A program made the position numbers and the translations under genes. DNA of 64,000 bases from Anaeromyxobacter sp. Fw109-5 (GTDB lineage: Bacteria; Myxococcota; Myxococcia; Myxococcales; Anaeromyxobacteraceae): assembly GCF_000017505.1 (NCBI RefSeq), contig NC_009675.1:4840501-4904500 (forward strand). The letters run 5' to 3'. Positions 52,797-61,633 of this stretch are shown here, one piece after another; the first letter of the stretch is position 1, and each line of letters opens with the position of its first letter. The notes below the pieces were generated by a model. That model was not told the origin of the DNA, ran no database searches, and worked only from the letters and a program-made list of their open reading frames with translations.

Positions 52797-55758
52797 ACGC
52801 GGTCACCTGACGGCAGAGCCGGACGCGGTCGGCGCGGCAGCCGGCGCGCAGGGCGTGTCGGCGCTGCTGGGCGAGCTGGCGCGCGCTCCCGAGGTCGAGC
52901 TCGGCTCCGCCTGGGAGCACGTGCTCCGGCCCGGCGCGGTGGTGGGTCGCTTCGAGCTGGTGCGCGAGATCGGGCGCGGCGGGTTCGGCGTGGTGTACGA
53001 GGCCCGGGATCGCGAGCTGGGACGCTCCGTGGCCTTCAAGGCGGTACGCGCGGGAGACCGCACCTCGCTGCAGGAGGAGCGGCTCCTCCGCGAGGCCGAG
53101 GCCGCCGCGCGCCTGTCGCACCCGAACATCGTCACGGTCTACGACGCCGGACGCTGCGAGCACGGCCCCTATCTCGTGCTCGAGCTGCTCCGGGGCCGGG
53201 CGCTCGCGGAGCGGCTCTCCGGCGAGCCCCCGGCGCTGCGAGAGTCGCTGCGGGTCGCCTCGGAGGTGGCGAGCGCGCTCGCCCACGCGCACGCGGAGGG
53301 CGTCGTGCACCGCGACCTGTCGCCCGGGAACGTGTTCCTGTGCGACGACGGCCGCGTGAAGGTGCTCGACTTCGGGCTCTCGCACGCCTTCGGGCGGCGG
53401 CGGATCAGCGGGGGGACGCCCGGGTACATGGCGCCGGAGCAGTGGCGCGGGGCGCCCGAGGACGAGCGCACCGACGTCTACGCGCTCGGCGTGATGCTCT
53501 ACCGGATGATCTCCGGGACGCTCCCGTTTCCCGAGGACGAGGACGGGCGCGCCACCATGGGCCCGAAGGCGGCGCCCGCGCTCGAGGTCCCCGACGCGGC
53601 CCCCCTCGGCGCCCTGGTCGCGCGCATGCTCGCCAAGGACCCGGTGGACCGTCCGCGGGACGGCGCCGCGGTCGCCGCCGCCCTGCTGGCGCTCCGCGCC
53701 GAGCTCGACTCCGCCCCGGCGCCGGCGCGCCCCGCGCCGGCCGGACGCCCGCCTCATCCCCGGCGGCGCTGGGCCGCGGCCGCTCTCGCGGCGGTCGCGC
53801 TCGCGCTGATCGCGGGCGGCGTCTCGCTGCGCCAGCGCCAGGGTCTCGACTCACCGCCCGCGGGCGCGGGCGAGGCGCGCGTGATGGTGGCGGTGGCCGA
53901 CTTCGAGAACCACACCGGTGAGCCCGAGCTGGGCGGCCTCTCCGGGATGCTCATCACGTCGCTCGAGCAGTCGCGCCGGCTCTCGGTGCTCACCCGGGTG
54001 CGGATGCTCGACATCCTCCGGCAGCTGGGCCGCGAGAACGTGGCGGGAGTCGACGAGGCGCTCGGCCGCGAGGTGGCGCGCAGCGCGGGGGTGCGCGCGC
54101 TGGTCCTCGCGTCGATCCGGCGGTTCGACGATCTCTACTCCATCGAGCTGAAGGCGCTCGACCCGCTCACGAGCGAGTACCTGTTCACGCTCAAGGAGAC
54201 CGGCCGCGGCAAGGCGAGCGTGCCCAAGATGATCGACCGCCTCTCCGAGGAGACGCGCCAGCGGCTGCGCGAGAGCCCGGCGGAGGTGAGCGCCTCGCGG
54301 GTGGACGTCGCGTCGGCCACCACCGGCGACTTCGAGGCCTACGCGAGCTTCTTCCGCGGCGATCAGGCCATGGACGCGACGCGCTACGAACAGGCGCTGT
54401 CCGAGTACCGGGCCGCGCTCGCCGCCGATCCCGGGTTCGCGCTGGCGCACTACCGCATCGCGTACCTGGGCGAGTTCACCGGCATCGATCCGTCGGCGCG
54501 GCGGGCCTCGATCGAGGCGGCCATGCGGAGCGCGGACCGCGTCCCCGAGAAGGAACGGCTGCTCATCCAGGCGTGGAAGGCGCACGTGGACGGCGACGGG
54601 GAGCGGGCGCACCAGCTCTACGCGCGCGCCGTGGCCGCGTACCCGCAGGACAAGGAGGTCCTCTACATGGCGGGGGACCTCCACTTCCACGAGGGGAACC
54701 TGCCCGAGGCGCTCGGCCTGTTCGAGCGCGCGCTCGCGCTCGATCCGTTCTGGGAGCCGGCGCTCATGCACGTCGTGGACGCCCTCGGCAAGCTCGGCCG
54801 CGTGGACGAGGTGCTCGCCCGCGCCCGGCGCTGGGTCGAGCGGGTGCCGGGCGGCGCGTCGTACCGCTCGCTGGCGCACGCGGAGCTGCTGGCCGGGCGC
54901 ATCGAGGACGCCGAGCGCGACGCGCGACGCGCGCTCGAGCTGGACGGCAACATCTTCTCGCGCACCGCGCTCGCCGAGGCGTTGATGCTCGGCGAGCGGT
55001 ACGGCGAGGCCGAGGCCCTCCTGCGCCCCGCCACGGAGCCCGGAGCGGCGCCCACGGATCGCATGAAGGCCTCGGCCCAGCTCGCCGCCGCGCTCGCGTA
55101 CCAGGGACGGCGCCGGGCGGCGCTGGAGGTGCTCGATCGCCTCCCCTCGCGCACGCCGGGACCGAACGAGCCGAGCCAGCGGCTGCTGCTCCTCCTCGGC
55201 GAGCCGTCCCACGACGCCGCGCGCGCCGAGGTCGTGCGGCTCGCCGCCGCGGGAGTGCGCTGGGACGGGCTCCCCACCATCCTGGCGCTCACCGGGGAGC
55301 TGGAGGCCGCCGCGGAGCACGCGCGCGCGCTCGAGCCCGGCCCCGCGCGCGCGCTGTACGAGGCGGTCGCGGCGTGGCGAGGGGGAGACCGCGAGCGGGC
55401 GCTCGCGCTGCTCGGCCCCCTGCTCGACAACCCTCGCCGGGGCGGCGACGTCGGCTTCGCCGCGACGTGGATCGCGGCGAACGTCGCGCTGGAGGCCCGG
55501 CGCGACGAGGACGCCATCGCCTCGCTTCGCGGCGTGCGACAGCTCCCCGGCGGGCTGACCCGCAGCTGGATGTACCCGCGCAGCTTCTACCTCGAGGCGC
55601 TGGCGCTGGAGCGGCTCGGCCAGCGAGCCCGCGCCCGGGAGAGCCTCGATCACCTGCTGGCGCTGCTCCGCGGCGCCGATCCCGATCTGCCGCTCCTCGC
55701 CGAGGCGAAGGCGCTGCAGCGCCGGCTCGCCGCGCCCGCCCGCGCCGCGCGGCGGTGA
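52786..55758 (+). CDS. Serine/threonine protein kinase with TPR sensor domain
   Basis: A 990-residue protein starts at GTG 52786, with GGAG five bases before. The kinase domain (about 50-315) has GRGGFGVVYEARD (Gly loop), SVAFKAV (ATP lysine), HRDLSPGNV (catalytic loop, with Ser in place of the usual Lys), VLDFGLSHA (DFG) and GYMAPEQW (APE). A transmembrane helix lies near 330-350. Next comes a TolB/CsgG-like segment (VMVAVADFENHTGEPELGGLSGML), then TPR repeats over about 520-985. Kinase-TPR fusions are abundant in Myxococcota. The extracytoplasmic part may sense proteins or envelope state. It is followed after 3 nt by the isoprenylcysteine methyltransferase-like gene. Confidence 0.93.
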   Translation: MARERGHLTAEPDAVGAAAGAQGVSALLGELARAPEVELGSAWEHVLRPGAVVGRFELVREIGRGGFGVVYEARDRELGRSVAFKAVRAGDRTSLQEERLLREAEAAARLSHPNIVTVYDAGRCEHGPYLVLELLRGRALAERLSGEPPALRESLRVASEVASALAHAHAEGVVHRDLSPGNVFLCDDGRVKVLDFGLSHAFGRRRISGGTPGYMAPEQWRGAPEDERTDVYALGVMLYRMISGTLPFPEDEDGRATMGPKAAPALEVPDAAPLGALVARMLAKDPVDRPRDGAAVAAALLALRAELDSAPAPARPAPAGRPPHPRRRWAAAALAAVALALIAGGVSLRQRQGLDSPPAGAGEARVMVAVADFENHTGEPELGGLSGMLITSLEQSRRLSVLTRVRMLDILRQLGRENVAGVDEALGREVARSAGVRALVLASIRRFDDLYSIELKALDPLTSEYLFTLKETGRGKASVPKMIDRLSEETRQRLRESPAEVSASRVDVASATTGDFEAYASFFRGDQAMDATRYEQALSEYRAALAADPGFALAHYRIAYLGEFTGIDPSARRASIEAAMRSADRVPEKERLLIQAWKAHVDGDGERAHQLYARAVAAYPQDKEVLYMAGDLHFHEGNLPEALGLFERALALDPFWEPALMHVVDALGKLGRVDEVLARARRWVERVPGGASYRSLAHAELLAGRIEDAERDARRALELDGNIFSRTALAEALMLGERYGEAEALLRPATEPGAAPTDRMKASAQLAAALAYQGRRRAALEVLDRLPSRTPGPNEPSQRLLLLLGEPSHDAARAEVVRLAAAGVRWDGLPTILALTGELEAAAEHARALEPGPARALYEAVAAWRGGDRERALALLGPLLDNPRRGGDVGFAATWIAANVALEARRDEDAIASLRGVRQLPGGLTRSWMYPRSFYLEALALERLGQRARARESLDHLLALLRGADPDLPLLAEAKALQRRLAAPARAARR

Positions 55759-55761
55759 CCG

Positions 55762-56259
55762 ATGTTCGCCCGCGCGGTGCTCGCGTTCCTGGCGATGCCG
55801 GCCGTGGTCGGGATCCTCGTCCCCCTCTGGATCGCGCAGCGAGACGGCTCGCGAGGTCCGGCTCACGGCGCCGGGCTCGTGCTCGCCGGCCTCGGCCTCC
55901 TCGCGCTCCTCTGGTGCGTGCGCGACTTCTACGTCATCGGGAAGGGCACGCTCGCGCCGTGGTCGCCACCGAGGCGGCTGGTCGCCGTGGGGCTCTACCG
56001 CTTCACGCGCAACCCGATGTACCTCGCCGTGCTCCTGCTCGTCGCCGGCATCGCCGCGTGGCGGAGCTCCCCGTCGGTGCTGGCCTACGCGCTCGTCCTG
56101 GCGCTCCTCTTCCACCTGCGCGTGATCCTCAACGAGGAGCGGGCACTCGCGCGCAGCTTCCCGGAGGAGTGGCGCCAGTACGCGCGCGCCGTCCCGCGCT
56201 GGCGGCCGCGTCTCTCCCCGTGGCGCGGCCCCGCTCCGGGTCCTGGGCGGGACGCCTGA
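55762..56259 (+). CDS. Isoprenylcysteine carboxyl methyltransferase-family membrane protein
   Basis: A 165-residue membrane protein with about four hydrophobic helices. The family signature is YRFTRNPMYLAVLLLVAGIA and the C-terminal block VILNEERALARSFPEEWRQYARAVPRW, which form the SAM-binding part of ICMT/PEMT-like enzymes. In bacteria such proteins methylate small or membrane substrates, and most are unassigned. It is tightly linked to the kinase-TPR gene (3-nt gap). A GAGCCC-rich hairpin follows the stop. Confidence 0.85.
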   Translation: MFARAVLAFLAMPAVVGILVPLWIAQRDGSRGPAHGAGLVLAGLGLLALLWCVRDFYVIGKGTLAPWSPPRRLVAVGLYRFTRNPMYLAVLLLVAGIAAWRSSPSVLAYALVLALLFHLRVILNEERALARSFPEEWRQYARAVPRWRPRLSPWRGPAPGPGRDA

Positions 56260-56308
56260 TGGCGGCGCTCGATTGGCACGATCCCGTGAACGTGAACGCG
56301 CCCGAGCC

Positions 56309-56350
56309 CGAGCCCGAGCCCGGCTTTACTCGGGCACGGGCGCGGGCTCG
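56309..56350 (+). terminator. GAGCCC-repeat hairpin downstream of the methyltransferase gene
   Basis: Three GAGCCC hexamers (56304-56321) pair with a later stretch: CGAGCCCGAGCCCG (56309-56322) against CGGGCGCGGGCTCG (56337-56350), 14 bp with one mismatch and a 14-nt loop. It is 50 nt past the stop codon and lacks a T-tract. It may end the kinase-methyltransferase transcript; it is also a third hexameric repeat locus in the window. Confidence 0.45.
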
Positions 56351-56469
56351 TGCACGGGCTCGACTCGAGTGATCACGGCCATGAGCCCCCTGTACGGGAG
56401 GGCCGCCCCGCGCACGACGGGTGAACTCACCGCCTCGCTCTGCTAGCCTCGGTTCCGGAGGTGCCCCCC

Positions 56470-57762
56470 ATGTCGCCCTCGCGTGCCGCCGTCCTCGTCC
56501 TCGCGACGCTCACGCTCGTCCCCGCCTGCGGGAACGGCTCCGGATCCGAGCCGCCGCCGGCCGCGCCGGGGGAGCGGGTCGGCTCGACCTCGGCGCGGGT
56601 GACGGCACCGGCCCCCGCCGAGGATCTCGCCGCCGCGGTCGCCGGGAACGGCGCGCTCGCCCTCGACCTGTACCGGGTCCTCTCCCTCGAGGCCGAGGAG
56701 AACCTGTTCTTCTCTCCGCAGAGCATCGCCTTCGCGCTCTCGATGACCTACCCGGGCGCCGCCGGCGAGACCGCCGCGGCCTTCGAGCGGACGCTCCACG
56801 TCTCCATCCCCGAGCCGGATTACCACCGCGCGATGAACGACCTCGACCGGCAGCTCCGGTCGCGCGGGGCGGGGGCGAAGGCGGCCGACGGGCAGCCCTT
56901 CCGGCTCCGGCTCGTGAACCAGCTCTTCGCGCAGCGCGGCTTCGCGTTCGAGCCCCCGTTCCTCGACGTGCTGGCCCAGGAGTACGGCGCGGACGTGCGC
57001 CTGCTCGACTTCGCGAGCGCGCCGGAGCCCTCGCGCGGGGCGATCAACGGCTGGGTCGCGCAGGAGACCGAGGACCGCATCCTCGACCTGCTGCCCCAGG
57101 GGACGATCACGACCGACACCCGCGCCGTGCTCGTGAACGCCATCTACTTCAACGCCGCCTGGGCGAAGCCCTTCGATCCGGCGCTCACGCGCGACCGCGA
57201 GTTCACGCTCCTCGACGGCTCGCGGGTCGCGGTCCCGACGATGTCGAGCGCCGATCTGGCCGCCCGCGCCGCCCAGGTGGACGGCGTGGAGGTGGTGGAG
57301 CTGCCCTACGACGGCGGCGAGCTGTCGATGCTGCTGCTCGTGCCGCCGTCCGGCGCGCTCGCGGCGCTCGAGCAGGCGCTCACGCCCGAGCGCCTCGCCG
57401 AGTACGTCGCCGCGCTGCGCGCGGAGCACCTCGCCCTCACGCTGCCGAGGTTCGAGGTGCGCAGCTCCCTCGCGCTGAAGCCGCCGCTCGCGGCGCTCGG
57501 GCTCGAGGTGGCGTTCTCGGAGCTGGCCGACCTCTCGCGCATGTCGAGCCAGGCGGACCTGCTCGTCTCGGACGTGGTGCACCAGGCGTTCGTGAAGGTG
57601 AACGAGGCCGGCACCGAGGCGGCGGCGGCGACGGCCGTCATCATCGGCGTCACGAGCATGCCCACCATCCGGCCGGTGGCGATCGACCGGCCGTTCCTGT
57701 TCGTCGTCCGCGACGACGCGACGGGCGCGCTGGTGTTCGTGGGGCGCGTCACGAGGCCCTGA
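56470..57762 (+). CDS. Serpin-family lipoprotein
   Basis: A 430-residue protein starts at ATG 56470 with GGAGGTG upstream. The signal ends in a lipobox (VPAC, Cys20), so it is probably membrane-anchored. Serpin blocks follow: ENLFFSPQSIAFALSMTYPGA, VNAIYFNAAWAKPFDP, VVELPYDGGELSMLLLVP, LTLPRFEVRSSLALKPPLAALGL, and the C-terminal PFLFVVRDDATGALVFVGRV. The reactive loop hinge is NEAGTEAAAATAV, small residues as in inhibitory serpins; standard alignment places Thr-Ser as P1-P1' (in VIIGVTSMP). It would trap serine proteases, perhaps host or competitor enzymes or its own. Serpins are uncommon in bacteria, so transfer is possible. Confidence 0.9.
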   Translation: MSPSRAAVLVLATLTLVPACGNGSGSEPPPAAPGERVGSTSARVTAPAPAEDLAAAVAGNGALALDLYRVLSLEAEENLFFSPQSIAFALSMTYPGAAGETAAAFERTLHVSIPEPDYHRAMNDLDRQLRSRGAGAKAADGQPFRLRLVNQLFAQRGFAFEPPFLDVLAQEYGADVRLLDFASAPEPSRGAINGWVAQETEDRILDLLPQGTITTDTRAVLVNAIYFNAAWAKPFDPALTRDREFTLLDGSRVAVPTMSSADLAARAAQVDGVEVVELPYDGGELSMLLLVPPSGALAALEQALTPERLAEYVAALRAEHLALTLPRFEVRSSLALKPPLAALGLEVAFSELADLSRMSSQADLLVSDVVHQAFVKVNEAGTEAAAATAVIIGVTSMPTIRPVAIDRPFLFVVRDDATGALVFVGRVTRP

Positions 57763-57774
57763 CGGTCGAGGCGA

Positions 57775-58251
57775 TCAGAGCCGCTTCCGCAGCAGCACGC
57801 GCGACTCGCCCGGCCCGTCGTAGTCGGACGAGTACGGCACGCCGTCGGCCTCGTCGTCGCCGGGGAGCACCTCGAACCCCATCGCGGCGTGGAACGCCAG
57901 CGATCCTCGGTTGACCGGCGACGTCACCCCGTGCACCTCCGTCGCGCCGAGCTCCCGCGCCGCCGCGAAGAACCGCTCGTAGAGCGCGCGCCCGAGCCCG
58001 GCGGCACGGAACGCGGGATCGACGCCGACGAAGTGGATGTACGCCTGCTGGAGCTGCGTCTGCGAGCGGAAGCCGGAGAGAAACGCGACCGCGCGCCCCT
58101 CGGCCTCGGCGACGAAGCTCGTCGGGCGGAAGTGGACGAAGAACAGGCGGGGGAGCATGTCCGCCATGCGGCGGCCGCCCCACCAGTCGTTCACCACGCG
58201 GATGATGGGATCGTAGTCCCGCGGCTCGGCGTGGCGGATCGTGAACGTCAT
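57775..58251 (-). CDS. GNAT-family N-acetyltransferase
   Basis: A 158-residue protein starts at ATG 58251 with GGAGGTG five bases ahead. The acetyl-CoA site is VDPAFRAAGLGRALYERFFAAA (Q/RxxGxG/A), preceded by the beta strands FVAEAEGRAVAFLSGF and YIHFVGV, and followed by SPVNRGSLAFHAAMGF. The order is that of GNAT enzymes. The acceptor amine is unknown. It converges on the serpin gene with 12 bp between stops. Confidence 0.92.
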   Translation of the reverse strand: MTFTIRHAEPRDYDPIIRVVNDWWGGRRMADMLPRLFFVHFRPTSFVAEAEGRAVAFLSGFRSQTQLQQAYIHFVGVDPAFRAAGLGRALYERFFAAARELGATEVHGVTSPVNRGSLAFHAAMGFEVLPGDDEADGVPYSSDYDGPGESRVLLRKRL

Positions 58252-58317
58252 CGGGCACCTCCGGCGCGGAGCATCGCCCGGCCCGCGCCGGAGCGGAAGC
58301 GGGCGCGCGCTGCAGCG

Positions 58318-58794
58318 TCAGGGCGCGCAGAGCCCCCCGCAGTCGGCGCCGCGCGGCGGCGCGCAGTCGTCGCGTGGATCGTCCACGCAGGCGCGCTCGC
58401 CCGGGCAGCGGATGGCGGCGATCCCCCCGCAGAAGACCGGCGCGACGCACACGCCCTCGCAGCCGGGGTCAGCGGGATAGGTGCACGCGTCCCCCGGCAC
58501 GTCGACGCAGACCAGCGCCTCGGCGCAGGCGGCCACGTTCGCGCCGCCGCAGGGCACGGGCGGCGGGCACTCGCGGATCTCCCAGCCGCACTGTCCGTTC
58601 GCGTGCTCGAGGCAGCGGCCGGTCGGCCCGCCCGTGCTCCCGTCGGCGCACGTGAAGTTGGGCATCCCGAGCTGCGGCCCGCACGCTTCGGGATCGCAGA
58701 CGCCGCCGCCTCCATTCGAGCCCGAGTCGAGGCTGGCGTGGTCGCCGGCGCAGGCGCCGGAGAGGGCGACGAGAACGAGGAGGAGCTTGCGCAT
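58318..58794 (-). CDS. Cysteine-rich lipoprotein
   Basis: The start is taken as ATG 58794 (MRKLLLVLVALSGACAG), giving 158 residues; longer starts lack a signal. The lipobox is LSGAC. The mature chain has a Ser/Gly linker and then many cysteines, arranged in repeated blocks (CGGANVAACAEALVCVD, CGGIAAIRCPGERACVDD, and CGGLC at the end), suggestive of disulfide-rich small modules. I do not recognise a family with confidence. Function is unknown; it is probably outer-membrane anchored. Confidence 0.75.
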   Translation of the reverse strand: MRKLLLVLVALSGACAGDHASLDSGSNGGGGVCDPEACGPQLGMPNFTCADGSTGGPTGRCLEHANGQCGWEIRECPPPVPCGGANVAACAEALVCVDVPGDACTYPADPGCEGVCVAPVFCGGIAAIRCPGERACVDDPRDDCAPPRGADCGGLCAP

Positions 58795-58958
58795 GACGCG
58801 TCCGGTCGGCTCGAGCTCGACGAGCCTTCGACACCATAGCGCGGCTGCCGGCGCGCGGCCCAGCGTACGCGCCATCACCCGCCGGGACCGCGCATGCCCG
58901 GCAAGCGGCACCTCGTCGACGGGGTGTGTTCGCCCATCCATCGGCTACACTTGGAGCG

Positions 58959-59516
58959 ATGGGAGCGCCCGGGAAGATGGCGACGGTGGATCTCATCCTC
59001 GCTCGCATCGCGCGGGACGAGGCCGGCGGCCGGATGATGCTGTCGCTCGTCGCGTCCCCCGCGGTGGCCTGGCTATGGGCAGGGACCTGCGCCGCCGCGA
59101 GGCGCTTCGAGGCGGGACAGCTCACGTTCACCCACCGCGATCACCACCCGGTCACCTTCCTCTGGCACCATCTCTGGATCGCCCTGTACGTGTGGCTCGG
59201 CATGCCCGGGCTTCACGCGCTCTTCGGGGCGTTGCTCGTCGCGGTGACGGGGGTCGGCGCATGGAGCTGGGCTCGCCACCGGGCAGTCGAGCGGCGCGTG
59301 GGGCCGGAGGTGCTGCGCGAGTGGCGATTCGGGCTGCTTCGGACGTCACCCGAGCTCGCCGCCCGGGTGGCGGCGGCGGGGGAGGCTGGGCACCCGAACC
59401 GGAGCAGCGGAGGCTCCGGCACCCTCGTCACGGTCTTGCGCGTCGTGATCTGGCTCGTCCCCGTCGCCTCGGCCCTGGCGACGATCGCGCTCGTCAGCGC
59501 CGCGCTCACACGCTGA
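58959..59516 (+). CDS. Hypothetical membrane protein
   Basis: The start is taken as ATG 58959; GTG 58926 and ATG 58977 are alternatives. About 185 residues. Hydrophobic segments are near residues 25-42 (MLSLVASPAVAWLWAG), 68-100 (LWIALYVWLGMPGLHALFGALLVAVTGV) and at the C-terminus (VVIWLVPVASALATIALVSAAL). There is a His-rich stretch (THRDHHPVTFLWHHLW) that could bind metal. I recognise no family. It converges on the M3 peptidase gene with a hairpin in between. Confidence 0.7.
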   Translation: MGAPGKMATVDLILARIARDEAGGRMMLSLVASPAVAWLWAGTCAAARRFEAGQLTFTHRDHHPVTFLWHHLWIALYVWLGMPGLHALFGALLVAVTGVGAWSWARHRAVERRVGPEVLREWRFGLLRTSPELAARVAAAGEAGHPNRSSGGSGTLVTVLRVVIWLVPVASALATIALVSAALTR

Positions 59517-59518
59517 GC

Positions 59519-59547
59519 AGCGGCGCGCGCGTCCCGCGCCCGCCGCT
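59519..59547. terminator. Candidate bidirectional hairpin between convergent genes
   Basis: AGCGGCGCGCGC (59519-59530) and GCGCCCGCCGCT (59536-59547) pair over 12 positions with one mismatch and a 5-nt loop, in the 54-bp gap between two convergent stops. There is no T-tract. Confidence 0.4.
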
Positions 59548-59570
59548 CCCGTGAAATGGGCGCGGGGGGC

Positions 59571-61505
59571 CTACGCGTTCAGCCACTGCTCGTACGCGTC
59601 GAACGCGTGCGGCCTGCCGAGGAAGTCCTTCACCAGCTCGGCGGCGGGCTTCGAGCCGCCGGCCTCGAGGATGGCCCGCCGGTAGCGGCGGGCGGGCTCG
59701 GGGTCCATGAGGCCCTTCTCGCGGAACGGGCCGAACAGGTCCTTCGCGATCACGAGCGACCACATGTACGTGTAGTAGATGGCGGAGTAGCCGTCGAGGT
59801 GGCCGAAGGACTCGTGGAAGTAGGTGCCGTCCACGTGGCGGAAGGGGGTGTAGCGCTCCTGCAGCTCGGCCACGACGGCGGTGGTGTCGAGTCCCCTCGG
59901 ATCGCGGCGGTGCAGCTCGAGGCTCGTCGCGGCGTAGAACATCTGCTGCCGCACCATGAGCCCCTTGCCGTACTCGTCCGCCGCCTTCATGCGGCGCACG
60001 GCGTCGGCGGGGAGCGACTCCCCGGTCTCGACGTGGCGCGCGAACCCCGCGAGCACTCCGGGATCCCACACCCACTCCTCCAGCATCTGCGAGGGGGCCT
60101 CGACGAAGTCCCACTCGGTGGCGACGCCGGACTGGCCGGCCCAGCGCGTGTGGCCGCCGAGCACGTGGTGGAGCAGGTGGCCGAACTCGTGGAAGAACGT
60201 CTTCACGTCCCCGTGCTCCATGAGCGCGGGCGCGCCGCCCTGCGGGCGCGGGAAGTTGCAGACGAGGACGCCCTCGGGGAGCTGGCGCCCCTCCTGCCCC
60301 GAGGCGAGGGTGAACTGGGCGTAGTGCTTGTACTTGCCGTCGCGGGGGTGCATGTCGAGGTAGACGCGCCCGAGAGGCCGCTCGCCCTCGACCACGTCGT
60401 ACGCCTCCACCTCCACGTCCCACACCGGCGCGGCGACGCGACGGTAGGCGATGCCGAAGAGGCGGCCGGTGACGTCCAGGACGCCCTCCTTCACGCGCTC
60501 GTAGTCGAGGTAGGGGCGCACCGACTGGGAGTCGAAGCCGTACTGCTCGGCCTTCACGCGCTCCTGGAGGTACGCGCTGTCCCACGGCTCGACCCGCTCC
60601 GCGCCGGGGACGTCGACGCGCTTGCGCTCGAGGAGCTGCGCGAAGTCGCGCCGCATGCGCGCCTCGGCGGCGCGCGCGATCCGCTCGATGAACTCGGCCG
60701 CCGCCGCCTGGCTGCCGATCATCTTGTCCTCGGTGACGTACGCGGCCCAGGTCTCGTAGCCGAGGAGCCCGGCCAGCTCGGCGCGGCGCGCGAGCAGGCG
60801 CGCGAGCACGTCGAGGTTCTTCGGGTGGGCGCGCAGCCGGTACAGCCGCCAGAGCGCCTCCCGCGCGGGCTCGCTGCGGGCGTAGGTCATGAACGGCACG
60901 TAGTCCGTGTTGTCGGTCGTGACGACGACCTTGCCCTCCGGGCCGGGGGGGTGCGCCCGCCGCCAGTCCTCCGGCAGGCCCTCCAGGTCGGCCGGCTCGA
61001 GCTCGAGACGCCGCACGTCGTCCTTGATGTTCCGGCCGAACTCCTGGCCGATGCGGACGAGCTCCTCGCGCAGGGCTCGCACCCGCGCGCGGGTCTCCTC
61101 GTCGCGATCGACGCCGGCGCGGCGGAAGTCTCGCAGGCTCTTCTGGAGGTAGTAGCGGGTCGCGGCGTCCTCGCCGGACACGTCGAGCGCGGCGAGCGCG
61201 TCGTAGAGGCCGCGGTCGAGCGACAGCTCGGTCGAGAGCGCGTCGATCTCCTGCTCCGAGCGCTCCGCGGCGTCGCGCATGCGCGGATCGGGGTGGACGT
61301 TCCGGGCGAGGCTGGCGCGCGCGGCGGCGTCGGAGAGCGCGCCGAACGCGGCGTCGAAGGCGGCGAGCGCGGCCGGCGCGGGGCGCGGCGCCGGCATGGC
61401 CTTCAGCCGCCCGGCCTCCGCGCGGGCGCGCTCCATGTCGCGGCGGCAGCCGTGCTCGAACTCCTCGGGGGTCCCGCACAGCTCGCGGGAGGCGTGGGGA
61501 TGCAT
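59571..61505 (-). CDS. M3-family zinc oligopeptidase
   Basis: A 644-residue peptidase starts at ATG 61505. The zinc site is FFHEFGHLLHHVLGG (HEXXH) near residue 433, with the third ligand Glu in DFVEAPSQMLEEWVW about 25 residues on. Further M3 landmarks are GRVYLDMHPRDGKYKHYAQF and the C-terminal YFHESFGHLDGYSAIYYTYMWS. It would cut short peptides in the cytoplasm, without a signal peptide. This is shorter than thimet oligopeptidase (about 690 residues) but within family range. Confidence 0.94.
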   Translation of the reverse strand: MHPHASRELCGTPEEFEHGCRRDMERARAEAGRLKAMPAPRPAPAALAAFDAAFGALSDAAARASLARNVHPDPRMRDAAERSEQEIDALSTELSLDRGLYDALAALDVSGEDAATRYYLQKSLRDFRRAGVDRDEETRARVRALREELVRIGQEFGRNIKDDVRRLELEPADLEGLPEDWRRAHPPGPEGKVVVTTDNTDYVPFMTYARSEPAREALWRLYRLRAHPKNLDVLARLLARRAELAGLLGYETWAAYVTEDKMIGSQAAAAEFIERIARAAEARMRRDFAQLLERKRVDVPGAERVEPWDSAYLQERVKAEQYGFDSQSVRPYLDYERVKEGVLDVTGRLFGIAYRRVAAPVWDVEVEAYDVVEGERPLGRVYLDMHPRDGKYKHYAQFTLASGQEGRQLPEGVLVCNFPRPQGGAPALMEHGDVKTFFHEFGHLLHHVLGGHTRWAGQSGVATEWDFVEAPSQMLEEWVWDPGVLAGFARHVETGESLPADAVRRMKAADEYGKGLMVRQQMFYAATSLELHRRDPRGLDTTAVVAELQERYTPFRHVDGTYFHESFGHLDGYSAIYYTYMWSLVIAKDLFGPFREKGLMDPEPARRYRRAILEAGGSKPAAELVKDFLGRPHAFDAYEQWLNA

Positions 61506-61633
61506 CCGCCTAAACTAGGGGAAACACCGCCCGGGCGCACGCGCGGCGCGATCCCGATCTCCGACCGGCGCGGGCGGGCCCCGCCGGAGGGAGGCGCAGA
61601 GCCGCAGGCCCGGGATCGTGCGCCGAGGCGCGA

